From contig CAJFQI010000026.1 of the NCBI GenBank assembly GCA_904419005.1, positions 1-33,379 on the forward strand: 33,379 nucleotides of DNA. Direction: 5' to 3'. Source of the stretch: Candidatus Avimonas faecium. GTDB taxonomy: Bacteria; Bacillota; Clostridia; Oscillospirales; Acutalibacteraceae. How positions within the stretch are numbered: the first letter of the stretch is position 1; each line of letters starts with the position of its first letter. Made by a program: the position numbers and the translations under genes. The notes below the pieces were generated by a model that was not told the origin of the DNA, ran no database searches, and was given only the letters and a program-made list of their open reading frames with translations. Positions 24,630 to 33,253 of the stretch are shown piece after piece.

Positions 24630-24658
24630 TTCCGTGTCAAGAGAGTGTGCGCTACAAT
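24630..24658 (+). promoter_or_regulatory. Candidate activator-dependent promoter for unit 2
   Basis: TTCCGT, 17 nt, TACAAT (24653-24658), 29 nt before the ADH-like gene. The -35 is poor, as usual for LysR-activated promoters; the spacing to the LysR box supports the assignment. Confidence 0.45.
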
Positions 24659-24686
24659 AAAACCAGAAACCGAAAGGGGGTTGTGC

Positions 24687-25850
24687 ATGAACGATTTTTA
24701 CTTTGCAAATCCAGCTCATCTTTACTTTGGACGATCAGCGGTAGAGGAGCTTCCCGCACTGATTGGCGAGCACAAGGTCATGCTGGTTTATGGAGGCAAA
24801 TCTGCAAAAGTGAATGGGGCATACGATGCAATCACCCGTGTGCTGAGGGAAAATCATATTCTATGGGTTGATTTCGGAGGCAACACAGAACCGTCATACC
24901 AAAAAGCTCTGGAGGCTATCGAGCTGTGTAAGGATGAAAAGATCGGCTGTGTCATTGGAATTGGTGGCTGCACCTGTATGGATATGGCCAAGATCATCGC
25001 CTTTGGTGCCAAAAATGAAAATCTGTGGGGCTATTTGTCCTTTGAGATTCCTGTCACCGGAAAAGAAGATCATCTCCAGATCGGCGCTGTTCCCACTTAT
25101 CCCTCCGGCGGTTCTGAGGCTGACGAGGCAGCGGAGATCGATGACTTGGAGCGAGGCGTACACGGCTCCCTTTATGGTATTCACGCAGACTTTTCCATCC
25201 TAAATCCAGAGTTCACCTATTCTTTAAGTCAAGAGCAGACCGCCTATGCCGCCATGGTGACATTTGCTCAGGCCAGTATCTGTTACCTGGGAGGTTATAG
25301 CCCAATCGCAGAGGGATTCACGCGAACAGTGTTGGAAGCGATCCGCGACAGCGTCCAGACAGCATTATCCGACCCGGAAAACTATGAAGCTCGGGCGACA
25401 CAGATGTGGGCGTCTGCACTGACAACCCTTGGTATTCTTTCCTGTGGGAAAGATAAGTCTTGGGCTTGGTCATTTTACAGTGATCTGGAGATCATCCGCC
25501 AGTGTATGCCGATTTCCTACCGTCAGGCAATGACAGTTCTGTTCCCGCGCTGGCTGGAAGCCCAGGCCGTCCACCACAGCGATGATGTCCGCCGTTACAT
25601 GGTATCTGTTATGGAGGTGGATGGTGGCCTGCCGGCAGAAAACGCCGTTCAAGAGGGAGTCCGACGCCTAATCGATTTGTTCAAATCTGTGGGCCTGACC
25701 ATGACCTATGATGCGTTTGGAGAAACTCCGACTCGGGAGAAGCTGGAGACTGCCGCAGCGGCGGAACAGGACTCTGCCCTGAGTAAGGAGGAATTGGTTG
25801 AAATGTACCTTGCCTGTATGTCTGAGCAAACCACAGAGGAACCACAATAA
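24687..25850 (+). CDS. Iron-alcohol-dehydrogenase homologue lacking the metal ligands
   Basis: 387 residues, the normal length for the iron-dependent alcohol dehydrogenase/BDH family, and alignable from the N-terminal DFYFANPAHLYFGRSAVEELP to the C-terminus. The key positions differ from the intact enzyme at 27951: GGGSVMD becomes GIGGCTCMD; TTAGTGSE becomes TYPSGGSE; the ligand segment TAYQGFDALFH becomes TAYAAMVTFAQ (Asp to Val191, His to Gln195); and the downstream His positions lie in SWAWSFYSDLEIIRQCMPISY with no His at all. Metal-dependent alcohol oxidation therefore seems impossible. It may bind nucleotide or act as a regulator or a new enzyme. The reading frame is intact, so it is not a decayed pseudogene. 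AAAGGGGG precedes ATG 24687. Confidence 0.85.
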   Translation: MNDFYFANPAHLYFGRSAVEELPALIGEHKVMLVYGGKSAKVNGAYDAITRVLRENHILWVDFGGNTEPSYQKALEAIELCKDEKIGCVIGIGGCTCMDMAKIIAFGAKNENLWGYLSFEIPVTGKEDHLQIGAVPTYPSGGSEADEAAEIDDLERGVHGSLYGIHADFSILNPEFTYSLSQEQTAYAAMVTFAQASICYLGGYSPIAEGFTRTVLEAIRDSVQTALSDPENYEARATQMWASALTTLGILSCGKDKSWAWSFYSDLEIIRQCMPISYRQAMTVLFPRWLEAQAVHHSDDVRRYMVSVMEVDGGLPAENAVQEGVRRLIDLFKSVGLTMTYDAFGETPTREKLETAAAAEQDSALSKEELVEMYLACMSEQTTEEPQ

Positions 25851-25931
25851 GCAGCGAACAAGAACTTCGTTCCTGTAACGAGTAGCTCTACTATCAATCA
25901 TCTCAAAATTAGTTTTAAGGAGGATCTTATC

Positions 25932-26774
25932 ATGGAATTTGTAACTTTGAACAACGGTGTCAAGATGCCCAAGCTGGGCTATGGCGTGTATCAGGTGGAC
26001 CCCGCCGAGTGCGAGCGCTGTGTGGCCGATGCCATCAGCGTAGGCTACCGCTCCATCGACACGGCCCAGGCCTACAACAACGAAGAAGGTGTGGGTGAGG
26101 CCGTGGCCAAGAGCGGCGTGGCCCGGGACGAGCTATTCCTTACCACCAAGGTGTGGATCTCCAACGCCGGGTATGAGAAGGCCAAAGCATCCATCGACGA
26201 GTCCCTGCGTAAGCTCAAGACCGATTATATCGACCTTCTGCTGATCCACCAGCCCTTCAACGATTACTATGGTACCTATCGCGCTATGGAGGAGGCCTAC
26301 AAGGCCGGCAAGGTCCGGGCCATCGGCGTGTCCAACTTTTACCCGGACCGGCTCATTGACCTTTGCCAGTTTGTGGAGGTGAAACCCGCTATCAACCAGG
26401 TGGAGACCCATGTGTTCCAGCAGCAGGCGCAGGCCCATGAGATCATGAAGAAGTACGGCGTCCAGCACGAGAGCTGGGGTCCCTTTGCCGAGGGCCGGAA
26501 GGACTTCTTCAACAACCCCGTGCTGACCGAGATCGGCGCCAAGTACGGCAAGTCCTCCGCCCAGACCGCCCTGCGCTTCCTGCTCCAGTCGGATGTGGTG
26601 GTCATCCCCAAGTCCACCCACAAGGAGCGGATGATCCAGAACCTGGACGTATTCGATTTCTCCCTGTCCGAGGAGGATATGGCCGCTATCCGCAAGCTGG
26701 ACGAGGGGCAGAGCCTGTTCTTCTCCCACTATGACCCGGAGACGGTGGAGTTCCTCACGGGACTGGGTAAGTAA
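25932..26774 (+). CDS. Aldo/keto reductase (AKR5-like, 2,5-diketo-D-gluconate reductase type)
   Basis: 280 residues, the usual length for the short AKR5 group. Begins FVTLNNGVKMPKLGYGVYQV. Tetrad: Asp43 (SIDTAQAY), Tyr48, Lys73 (LFLTTKVW) and His106 (DLLLIHQP). VRAIGVSNF and VVIPKSTHKERMIQNLDVFDF complete the cofactor site. Members reduce small aldehydes, methylglyoxal and keto sugars. AAGGAGG lies about 12 nt before ATG 25932, and an 81-nt gap follows the ADH-like gene. It pairs with the ferredoxin-fused AKR one base downstream. Confidence 0.92.
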   Translation: MEFVTLNNGVKMPKLGYGVYQVDPAECERCVADAISVGYRSIDTAQAYNNEEGVGEAVAKSGVARDELFLTTKVWISNAGYEKAKASIDESLRKLKTDYIDLLLIHQPFNDYYGTYRAMEEAYKAGKVRAIGVSNFYPDRLIDLCQFVEVKPAINQVETHVFQQQAQAHEIMKKYGVQHESWGPFAEGRKDFFNNPVLTEIGAKYGKSSAQTALRFLLQSDVVVIPKSTHKERMIQNLDVFDFSLSEEDMAAIRKLDEGQSLFFSHYDPETVEFLTGLGK

Positions 26775-26775
26775 T

Positions 26776-27924
26776 ATGGAGGCTCTGAGAACATCTGGCG
26801 GAAAGGAACTGCCGTGTTTAGGATTTGGCTTTATGCGGTTGCCGGTTCTGGATGAAAATGATCGCTCCACGGTGGATCTGGAGGCCGTCAAACAGATGGT
26901 GGACCTCTATATGGAACATGGCTTCGGCTACTTCGATACCGCCCACCGTTACAACGACGAGGCCAGCGAGCCGGCTCTGCGGAAAGCCCTTGTAGAGCGT
27001 TATCCCCGGGAGCGCTTCTGGCTGACGGACAAGATCACCCTGAACTATATCAAAAAACCGGAGGATCAGGAGCCATTCTTCCAGCGCCAGCTGGAGCTGT
27101 GTGGCGTGGACTGGTTTGACCTGTATCTGATCCACAATGTGGGGCGGGCTTCCCTGGACGCGTTTGAAAAGTTGGGCACCTTTGATTTCCTGCGTAGCTT
27201 GAAAGAGCGCGGCTATGCCAGACACATTGGCTTTTCTTTCCACGGTACCGCTGGTGTGCTGGAAGAGGTTCTCCAGCGGCATCCGGACATGGAGTTCGTC
27301 CAGTTACAGATCAACTATCTGGACTGGGAGGACCCGACCATCCAGTCCCGTAAGTGCTATGAGATAGCCCGTAAATACGGCTGCAAGGTTCTGGTCATGG
27401 AGCCGGTCAAAGGCGGCACATTGGCAAACTTGCCAAAAGAGGCAGTCTCCCTTTTGAAAACTGCGGCTCCCAGTGCCAGCCTGCCCTCCTGGGCCATCCG
27501 GTTTTCCGCCGGACTGGATGGGGTGGCGATGGTGCTCAGCGGGATGTCAACACTGGAACAGGTTCAGGATAACACTTCGTTCATGGCACAGTTTCAGCTC
27601 CTGTCTAAATCAGAGCTGGACATTCTTCGGCAGGCTACGGACATCATCCATGCCAATACTGCCATTGCCTGTACCGCTTGTCGGTACTGCACCACCGAAT
27701 GCCCAAAAAAGATCGCAATTCCGGATTACTTCGGGCTGTATAACAACTACAAGCGGCTGGAAAATACCGGCTATATGTATAATCAGAAAGTCTACTATGC
27801 CAATCTGGCCGCCGTCCATGGAAAGGCATCCGATTGTATCGGATGCGGCCGTTGCGAGCGGAACTGTCCCCAACGGCTGCCGATTCGGGAATTGCTGAAA
27901 CAGGTGGCGGCGGTTCTGGAATAA
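26776..27924 (+). CDS. Aldo/keto reductase fused to a 2[4Fe-4S] ferredoxin domain
   Basis: 382 residues, same build as the protein at 17933. Tetrad: Asp54 (YFDTAHRY), Tyr59, Lys86 (LTDKITL) and His120 (DLYLIHNVG). Cluster motifs CTACRYCTTECP and CIGCGRCERNCP near residues 300 and 350 should hold two [4Fe-4S] clusters. Shared stretches with the paralogue, such as FVQLQINYLDWE and VMEPVKGGTLANLP, show common descent. ATG 26776 is one base after the AKR stop, so translation is coupled. It is followed 26 nt later by the intact alcohol dehydrogenase gene. Confidence 0.9.
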   Translation: MEALRTSGGKELPCLGFGFMRLPVLDENDRSTVDLEAVKQMVDLYMEHGFGYFDTAHRYNDEASEPALRKALVERYPRERFWLTDKITLNYIKKPEDQEPFFQRQLELCGVDWFDLYLIHNVGRASLDAFEKLGTFDFLRSLKERGYARHIGFSFHGTAGVLEEVLQRHPDMEFVQLQINYLDWEDPTIQSRKCYEIARKYGCKVLVMEPVKGGTLANLPKEAVSLLKTAAPSASLPSWAIRFSAGLDGVAMVLSGMSTLEQVQDNTSFMAQFQLLSKSELDILRQATDIIHANTAIACTACRYCTTECPKKIAIPDYFGLYNNYKRLENTGYMYNQKVYYANLAAVHGKASDCIGCGRCERNCPQRLPIRELLKQVAAVLE

Positions 27925-27950
27925 TCGGAAATCATTGGAGGAAACAATCG

Positions 27951-29123
27951 ATGTCTTACAACTTCTTTGATCCCACTCGTGTCCTCTTCGGCGCGGGCCA
28001 ACTCAATCATCTGCACGAACAGACCATGCCCGGTAAAAAGGCCATGGTGGTCATTTCCAACGGCAAGTCCACCCGGGAGAGCGGCGCTCTGGACCGCACC
28101 CTGGAACAACTCCGCATGGCAGGCGCCCAGACCGTTCTGTTTGACAAGGTGGGAGCCAATCCCCTCAAGGATATTGTGGAGGAGGGCGGCCGCTTCGCCC
28201 GGGACAACAACTGCGACTTTGTGGTGGCCCTGGGAGGCGGTTCAGTGATGGACGCAGCCAAAGTAATGGCCATGTACGCCCTGCAACCCGGCGATCTGTG
28301 GGACTATGTGGGCGGCTCCACCGGAAAGATGCAGCCGCTGGTCAACCCCACGCTGCCCGTCATTGCTATCACCACTACCGCCGGCACCGGTAGCGAGGTG
28401 GATCAGTGGGGTGTGGTCACCAATCCGGACACCAATGAAAAAATCGGCTGCGGTGGCCAGGACAGCCTGTTCCCGGTTCTGGCCATTGTGGACCCGGAGC
28501 TGATGGTCACGGTGCCGCCTAAATTCACCGCCTATCAGGGGTTTGACGCCCTGTTCCACTCTACCGAGGGGTATATCTCCAAAGCAAACAGCCTCATGAG
28601 TGACATGGTGCAGCTCGCTGCCATTGAAAACATTGGAAAATACCTGGCCCGTGCCGTGAAGGACGGCAGCGACCTGGAGGCTCGGGAGCATGTGGCGTTT
28701 GCCAATACCATGTCCGGCTACTCCATGGTGGTAGGTGCCTGTACCAGTGAGCACGCCATGGAACACGCCATGAGTGCCTATCATCATCAGTTGCCCCACG
28801 GCGCCGGTCTGATTATGATCTCCAAGGAGTATTACACCCATTTCGTCAACCAGCGCTGCTGTGACGAGCGGTTTATCCGCATGGCCCAGGCCCTGGGCAA
28901 GACGGATGCCAAGAACCCCATGGATTTCGTGACTGCTCTGGTGGAACTGCAGGAGGCCTGCGGCGTAGCTGACCTGAAGATGTCCGACTATGGGATTCAG
29001 AAGGGTGAGTGCATGACACTGGCACAAAATGCCCGGGCTACCATGGGCGGCCTGTTCGGTGCCGACCCGGTCCCCATGACGGACGAGGAGTGCGCGGCGA
29101 TCTTTGAAAAGTCGTATCGCTAA
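27951..29123 (+). CDS. Iron-containing alcohol dehydrogenase (BDH type)
   Basis: 390 residues. All family landmarks are present: GGGSVMDAAK (residues 95-104) for the NAD(P)H diphosphate, TTTAGTGSE (141-149), and the metal ligands Asp199 and His203 in GFDALFH, His272 and His283 in EHAM ... LPHGAGL. It should interconvert small alcohols and aldehydes with NAD(P)H, so it is the functional counterpart of the ligand-less homologue at 24687. GGAGG lies about 9 nt before ATG 27951. It is the last gene before a terminator, so the flavodoxin after it probably belongs to another transcript or to read-through. Confidence 0.93.
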   Translation: MSYNFFDPTRVLFGAGQLNHLHEQTMPGKKAMVVISNGKSTRESGALDRTLEQLRMAGAQTVLFDKVGANPLKDIVEEGGRFARDNNCDFVVALGGGSVMDAAKVMAMYALQPGDLWDYVGGSTGKMQPLVNPTLPVIAITTTAGTGSEVDQWGVVTNPDTNEKIGCGGQDSLFPVLAIVDPELMVTVPPKFTAYQGFDALFHSTEGYISKANSLMSDMVQLAAIENIGKYLARAVKDGSDLEAREHVAFANTMSGYSMVVGACTSEHAMEHAMSAYHHQLPHGAGLIMISKEYYTHFVNQRCCDERFIRMAQALGKTDAKNPMDFVTALVELQEACGVADLKMSDYGIQKGECMTLAQNARATMGGLFGADPVPMTDEECAAIFEKSYR

Positions 29124-29131
29124 GTACACGG

Positions 29132-29164
29132 AAGGGATACGGCCTGCAAGCCGTACCCCTTTTG
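29132..29164 (+). terminator. Rho-independent terminator after the alcohol dehydrogenase
   Basis: AAGGGaTACGGC pairs with GCCGTAcCCCTT around CTGCAA, with one mismatch, followed by a short T-run. It ends the unit 2 core transcript. Confidence 0.7.
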
Positions 29165-29195
29165 TTATCACATCCGATTGAATAGAGGTTATTTT

Positions 29196-29702
29196 ATGGC
29201 AGAGTTGATTGCTTTCTTTTCCAGAGCAGATGAGAATTATTTCAGCGGCACCCTGCGCGTCGTGCCTGTGGGCAACACGGAGATCGTGGCCAAGATGCTT
29301 CAGGAGATGACGGGGGCCGACCTATTTAAGATTCAGCCGTTGCTGCCCTATTCCAAGGACTACAACGAGTGCATCGCCCAGGCCCAGGACGATCAGCGGC
29401 GGGATGCCCGTCCGGAACTGAAGGAATACCCAGACAGCCTAGATCGGTATGATACGATCTATCTGGGCTATCCCAACTACTGGGGCACCATGCCCATGCC
29501 GGTGTTCACCTTCCTGGAGCATTTTGACTTCACCGGCAAGACCATTCGCCCCTTCTGCACCCATGAGGGAAGCGGCATGGGACACAGCGAGCGCGACATC
29601 CGCCGTCTGTGCCCTGGAGCCAAGGTGGAAAGGGGCCTGGCAATCCACGGGGGCGCTGTGAAGTATGCGGAGAAGGATCTCCGGAAATGGTGCGGGCGGT
29701 AA
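29196..29702 (+). CDS. Flavodoxin (long-loop type)
   Basis: 168 residues from ATG 29196 (AGAGG upstream; a TTG six codons earlier is less likely). LIAFFSRADENYFSGTLRVV is the extended phosphate-loop region, with GNTEIVAKMLQEMTGADLF after it, as in the 19210 protein. The aromatic loop is GYPNYWGTMPM, and FCTHEGSGMGHSERD matches FCTNEGSGMGSSERD there. The two are clearly paralogues and both follow a ferredoxin-fused AKR cassette. FMN binding and electron transfer to a neighbouring reductase are expected. Confidence 0.9.
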   Translation: MAELIAFFSRADENYFSGTLRVVPVGNTEIVAKMLQEMTGADLFKIQPLLPYSKDYNECIAQAQDDQRRDARPELKEYPDSLDRYDTIYLGYPNYWGTMPMPVFTFLEHFDFTGKTIRPFCTHEGSGMGHSERDIRRLCPGAKVERGLAIHGGAVKYAEKDLRKWCGR

Positions 29703-29705
29703 AGT

Positions 29706-30263
29706 ATGGATATCTATGAGCGTTTTAAGGTTGGAGAGCCTGTAAATATCCTGACAGATGAGGAATACCAGAATGTTTGTATGCCAGAACTGCGCCGCAG
29801 CAAGACACTGTGCCACCGGATCAATCTTCTGGACCCATTTGCACCGGAGGTACGCACACTCTTACAAGAGCTGTTTGAAGGGCGTCTGCCTCAATCATCA
29901 AACATTACACCGCCCCTTTACATTGACCGTGGAAAAACAGTTTTCATTGGGGAAAATGTGACCATTAACGAGGGCTTCAGCACCACTTCAACGGGAAGCG
30001 TCACCATTGAAAATGATGTCATGATCGCACCCCATGTGTCGATTGTGACTGCAAACCATGACTTCGGAAATCATTACATCATGCGCGGCAAGCCTGTTGT
30101 GATCCAAAAAGGCGTATGGATTGGAAGCCGCGCCGTGATTTGTCCGGGCGTCACCATTGGGGAAGGTGCTGTGGTAGCTGCCGGTGCGGTTGTTACGAAA
30201 GATGTTGCTCCGCACACTGTGGTAGGTGGAAATCCGGCTAAATTTATCAAAGAGGCAAAATGA
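29706..30263 (+). CDS. Sugar/maltose O-acetyltransferase-like hexapeptide acetyltransferase
   Basis: 185 residues. The N-terminal Mac-type helix region contains [26 protein letters not shown]. From about residue 70 a left-handed beta-helix of hexapeptide repeats runs to [14 protein letters not shown]. The catalytic His is His118 in TANHDF. It transfers acetyl from acetyl-CoA to a hydroxyl, typically of a sugar or nod-type acceptor. It starts three bases after the flavodoxin stop with no strong ribosome site, so translation is coupled. Its place among redox genes is unexplained. Confidence 0.88.
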   Translation: MDIYERFKVGEPVNILTDEEYQNVCMPELRRSKTLCHRINLLDPFAPEVRTLLQELFEGRLPQSSNITPPLYIDRGKTVFIGENVTINEGFSTTSTGSVTIENDVMIAPHVSIVTANHDFGNHYIMRGKPVVIQKGVWIGSRAVICPGVTIGEGAVVAAGAVVTKDVAPHTVVGGNPAKFIKEAK

Positions 30264-30441
30264 GCCGATAACGCGGACGGACACATCAAACCCGACTGTA
30301 TTGTTTTGCCGCTGAATCCGTTTGGTTTCAGAGCAATCGAGCGGTAGATGTGAGTGCCGGAGCCGATGGGACGATAGTATAATTTGATGATTTTTAGATG
30401 TGCGTACAAGTTGTATAAATGAAAGATAGGAGGACAAGAAA

Positions 30442-30840
30442 ATGAAAGAGAATCCCAGTGTATTCCCCATGGGCAAGGAGTTGCCCGAAACCTTCAGCAA
30501 ATATTTCATCGGACAGGCGTATTTGCAGCCGTTGACGGAGAAAGGCGGCCCGATCTCCAATGTGACCTTTGAGCCCGGTTGCCGGAACAACTGGCATATT
30601 CATCACAAAGGCGGACAGATCCTTCTGGTTACTGGAGGCAGGGGTTGGTATCAGGCATGGGGCCAGCCTGCCCAGGAACTGCATCCGGGTGATGTGGTGA
30701 ACATTCCGCCAGAGGTGAAACACTGGCACGGTGCGGCAGCGGACAGCTGGTTCTCCCATCTGGCGGTAGAAGTGACTGCCGAGGGTGCATCCAACGAGTG
30801 GTTGGAACCTGTAACGGACGAGCAGTACGAAAAACTCTGA
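30442..30840 (+). CDS. Single-domain cupin protein
   Basis: 132 residues. Cupin motif 1, NNWHIHHKGGQILLVTGG, gives His52, His54 and Gln59, and motif 2, LHPGDVVNIPPEVKHWHGA, gives His94, so a metal site is likely. Such cupins commonly sit beside carboxymuconolactone-decarboxylase-like and flavodoxin genes in clostridial reductase clusters. Reaction unknown. AGGAGG precedes ATG 30442. The 178-nt gap upstream contains possible -10 boxes (TATAAT at about 30377; TATAAA at about 30413), neither with a clear -35. Confidence 0.85.
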   Translation: MKENPSVFPMGKELPETFSKYFIGQAYLQPLTEKGGPISNVTFEPGCRNNWHIHHKGGQILLVTGGRGWYQAWGQPAQELHPGDVVNIPPEVKHWHGAAADSWFSHLAVEVTAEGASNEWLEPVTDEQYEKL

Positions 30841-30887
30841 TTTTTACTCGGATTAGCGGTACTTATCAACTATCCGCAAAACTGAAA

Positions 30888-30915
30888 TTGTCATTCTCCG
30901 TGCAATGATTAAAAT
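30888..30915 (+). promoter_or_regulatory. Promoter before the SDR gene, shared sequence with 19150-19177
   Basis: TTGTCA, 16 nt, TAAAAT (30910-30915). The wider pattern TGAAATTG-N19-TAAAATAGAA is identical in its fixed parts and spacing to that upstream of the flavodoxin at 19210, and an AC(T)ATCC/ATACCC segment lies just before both. This points to shared regulation across the two units. Confidence 0.6.
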
Positions 30916-30950
30916 AGAAAGCAGAACAGGTTAAGAAAGGAGCCATTCAC

Positions 30951-31781
30951 ATGAAAAATGTTATGATTTTGACCGGTGCCGGGCAGATCGGTATGGCGAT
31001 TGCCCGCCGGATGGGCTATGGCATGAAGATTGTCATCGGCGATAAAAAGCTGGAAAATGCCCAGACGATCTCCCGTACCATGAACGAGGCCGGATTTGAT
31101 ACCGTAGCAATGGAGACGGACCTCTCCTCTCGTGAATCCATTCAGTCCATTATTACCGAGGCCCAGAGCTACGGCTTCATCACCATGCTGGTGAACGCGG
31201 CGGGCGTCTCGCCCAGCCAGGCCCCCATCGAGTCGATCTTGAAGGTGGACCTGTACGGCACCGCTGTATTGCTGGAGGAAGTGGGTAAGGTCATCGCTCC
31301 CGGCGGTGTGGGCGTGACCATCTCCAGCCAGTCCAGCCACCGTATGCCGGCGCTGACCCCGGAGGAGGACGAACAGTTGGCCTGTACCCCCACTGAGGAA
31401 CTGCTGAAGCTGGACATCCTCCAGCCGAAGAATATCCGGGATACCCTCCACGCCTACCAGATGGCCAAACGCTGCAACGAGAAGCGTGTCATGGCAGAGA
31501 GCGTAAAGTGGGGCGAGAAAGGCGCACGGGTCAACTCCATCTCTCCCGGCATCATCGTCACGCCGCTGGCCCTGGATGAGTTCAACGGCCCCCGCGGTGA
31601 TTTCTATAAAAATATGTTTGCCAAGTGTCCCGCTGGTCGCCCAGGTACAGCGGACGAGGTGGCCAACGTGGCGGAACTGCTGATGAGCAATAAGGGCGCC
31701 TTCATTACCGGGGCGGACTTCCTCATTGACGGCGGTGCGACAGCGTCTTATTTCTACGGGCCGCTGAAGCCGGAAAAATAA
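30951..31781 (+). CDS. Short-chain dehydrogenase/reductase
   Basis: 276 residues of the Rossmann-fold SDR family. Cofactor motif MILTGAGQIGMAIA near residue 8, NAAG at 82-85, a Ser cluster (ISSQSS, 124-129), and the catalytic Tyr169-x-x-x-Lys173 (YQMAK). ISPGIIVTPLA follows, and the C-terminal GADFLIDGG is typical. The GAGQIG form of the glycine motif is a minor variant. A 40-residue insertion (MPALTPEEDEQLACTPTEEL...) before the catalytic Tyr is longer than usual. AAAGGAG precedes ATG 30951. It should reduce a carbonyl or oxidise an alcohol with NAD(P)H. Confidence 0.9.
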   Translation: MKNVMILTGAGQIGMAIARRMGYGMKIVIGDKKLENAQTISRTMNEAGFDTVAMETDLSSRESIQSIITEAQSYGFITMLVNAAGVSPSQAPIESILKVDLYGTAVLLEEVGKVIAPGGVGVTISSQSSHRMPALTPEEDEQLACTPTEELLKLDILQPKNIRDTLHAYQMAKRCNEKRVMAESVKWGEKGARVNSISPGIIVTPLALDEFNGPRGDFYKNMFAKCPAGRPGTADEVANVAELLMSNKGAFITGADFLIDGGATASYFYGPLKPEK

Positions 31782-31817
31782 GCACAAGATTGAAACCAAT
31801 CCGACTGCGGAACGTCG

Positions 31818-31867
31818 AACTGGCTTCTGCCCAGGATTTGGATTGGCAGAAGCCAGTTTTCGTTTTT
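31818..31867 (+). terminator. Strong rho-independent terminator
   Basis: AACTGGCTTCTGCC (31818-31831) is exactly complementary to 31845-31858 around a 13-nt loop and is followed by TTTTCGTTTTT. It separates the SDR gene from the lipoprotein gene, which begins only 22 nt later. Confidence 0.88.
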
Positions 31868-31888
31868 CAAGAAAGGAGACGATTGTAC

Positions 31889-32581
31889 ATGAAAAAATTT
31901 TTGTCTTTATTGCTGGTGAGCCTGTTGACTTTCTCGCTGGCAGCCTGCGGCAACACTGCCGAAAGCAGCGAACCCCAAAACAGCCAGAGCCAGACAGAAT
32001 CCGCCGAGGAAAGAACAGCACCGAAATCTTCTGAGGAGACAAGTACGACAGAGGGTAATTCCGATGCAGGTGCAGAACCTTCTGCAGAAGGCGCTGAGAG
32101 CAATGTCCTGGTGGTTTACTACTCCGCCACAGGCAATACGGAGGAAGCCGCAGGTTATATTGCGGATCTGACCGGCGGGACATTGTTTGAACTAGAGCCT
32201 GCTGATCCCTATACCGATGAGGATCTGAATTATAATGATGACAACAGCCGGGTCTCCCAGGAATATGCGGACGAAAGCCTGCGGGACGTGGAGCTTGTTG
32301 CGGACACCGTAGAGAACTGGGACAGCTATGATACGGTCTTTATTGGCTATCCCATTTGGTGGGGCATCGCGGCATGGCCCGTAGATGGTTTTGTAGAAGC
32401 CAATGATTTCACCGGAAAAACCGTAATTCCTTTCTGCACCTCTGCCAGCTCAGGCTTGGGCGAAAGCGGCGAATTGTTGGCGGAACAGGCTGGAACTGGT
32501 GACTGGCAGGAAGGGATGCGCTTCCGCTCCAGCGTCAGCGAAGAAGATGTGCAGACATGGCTGACGGAGTTGGGATTATAA
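31889..32581 (+). CDS. Membrane-anchored flavodoxin-domain lipoprotein
   Basis: 230 residues. The N-terminus MKKFLSLLLVSLLTFSLAAC is a lipoprotein signal with lipobox LAAC, so the mature Cys20 is lipidated. A Ser/Glu/Thr-rich linker of about 50 residues then leads to a flavodoxin fold: LVVYYSATGNTEEAA (canonical short phosphate loop), GYPIWWGIAAWPVDGF and FCTSASSGLGESG. It should hold FMN outside the membrane, a rare location for flavodoxin, and may support extracellular electron transfer or reductive steps at the surface. AAAGGAG precedes ATG 31889. No promoter is obvious between the terminator and start. Confidence 0.9.
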   Translation: MKKFLSLLLVSLLTFSLAACGNTAESSEPQNSQSQTESAEERTAPKSSEETSTTEGNSDAGAEPSAEGAESNVLVVYYSATGNTEEAAGYIADLTGGTLFELEPADPYTDEDLNYNDDNSRVSQEYADESLRDVELVADTVENWDSYDTVFIGYPIWWGIAAWPVDGFVEANDFTGKTVIPFCTSASSGLGESGELLAEQAGTGDWQEGMRFRSSVSEEDVQTWLTELGL

Positions 32582-32725
32582 CAAAAAACAAAGTAAAGAA
32601 AATGGGATTGCAGCTTGCCGAACAGGATGCCTGTAACATTGAACATATTATGCTATTACAGTTGGAAATTCTGCATAGGTAATCAGAATGCTGGACAAAG
32701 AAAAATTTAAGGAGTGAACAGGGCT

Positions 32726-33223
32726 ATGAAGAAAATGCTGATTGTATTTTATTCCTGGTCTAATGGCAACACGGAGCGTATAGCAAAGCTACTACAGGAG
32801 GCCACAGGTGCGGATATGGCAAGGATTGAGACGGTCGTTCCATATACCGGCAGCTATGACGATATAGTGCAGCAGGGTCAGGAGGAAGTGGAACGGAGCT
32901 TTGAGCCGGAAATTAGACCGTTAAGTATTAACATTCGTGAGTATGATGTGATTGCCATTGGCACACCGACATGGTGGTACACGATGGCACCCGCTATTCT
33001 TACATTCTTGCACCAGCAGGATTGGAACGGAAAAACTGTAGTACCGTTTCAAACCCATGGTGGATGGCCAGGGCATGTGCTAAAGGACATCGCTGGCAGC
33101 TGTGATGGCGCAAAGATTGTCTGCGGTATGCCAGTGAAATTCGACTCTTACGGCGGCAACCATCTGGAGACAAAAGAAGCAGAAATTGAGTCATGGGTGC
33201 AAAAAGTAAAAGCCCTGCTCTAA
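32726..33223 (+). CDS. Flavodoxin (short-loop type)
   Basis: 165 residues from ATG 32726 (AAGGAG 11 nt upstream; a GTG at 32714 overlaps that site). LIVFYSWSNGNTERIAKLLQEATGADMARIE has the canonical phosphate loop with one extra residue; GTPTWWYTMAPAILTFL is the aromatic loop and FQTHGGWPGHVLKD the third. It is the fifth flavodoxin-type protein of the island, more like the lipoprotein domain in loop form than like the long-loop pair. The 144-nt gap before it is AT-rich and probably contains its promoter, but no clean hexamer pair was found. Confidence 0.88.
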   Translation: MKKMLIVFYSWSNGNTERIAKLLQEATGADMARIETVVPYTGSYDDIVQQGQEEVERSFEPEIRPLSINIREYDVIAIGTPTWWYTMAPAILTFLHQQDWNGKTVVPFQTHGGWPGHVLKDIAGSCDGAKIVCGMPVKFDSYGGNHLETKEAEIESWVQKVKALL

Positions 33224-33253
33224 GGAGGAAGATAGATAGAATAGAAAGGTTGA

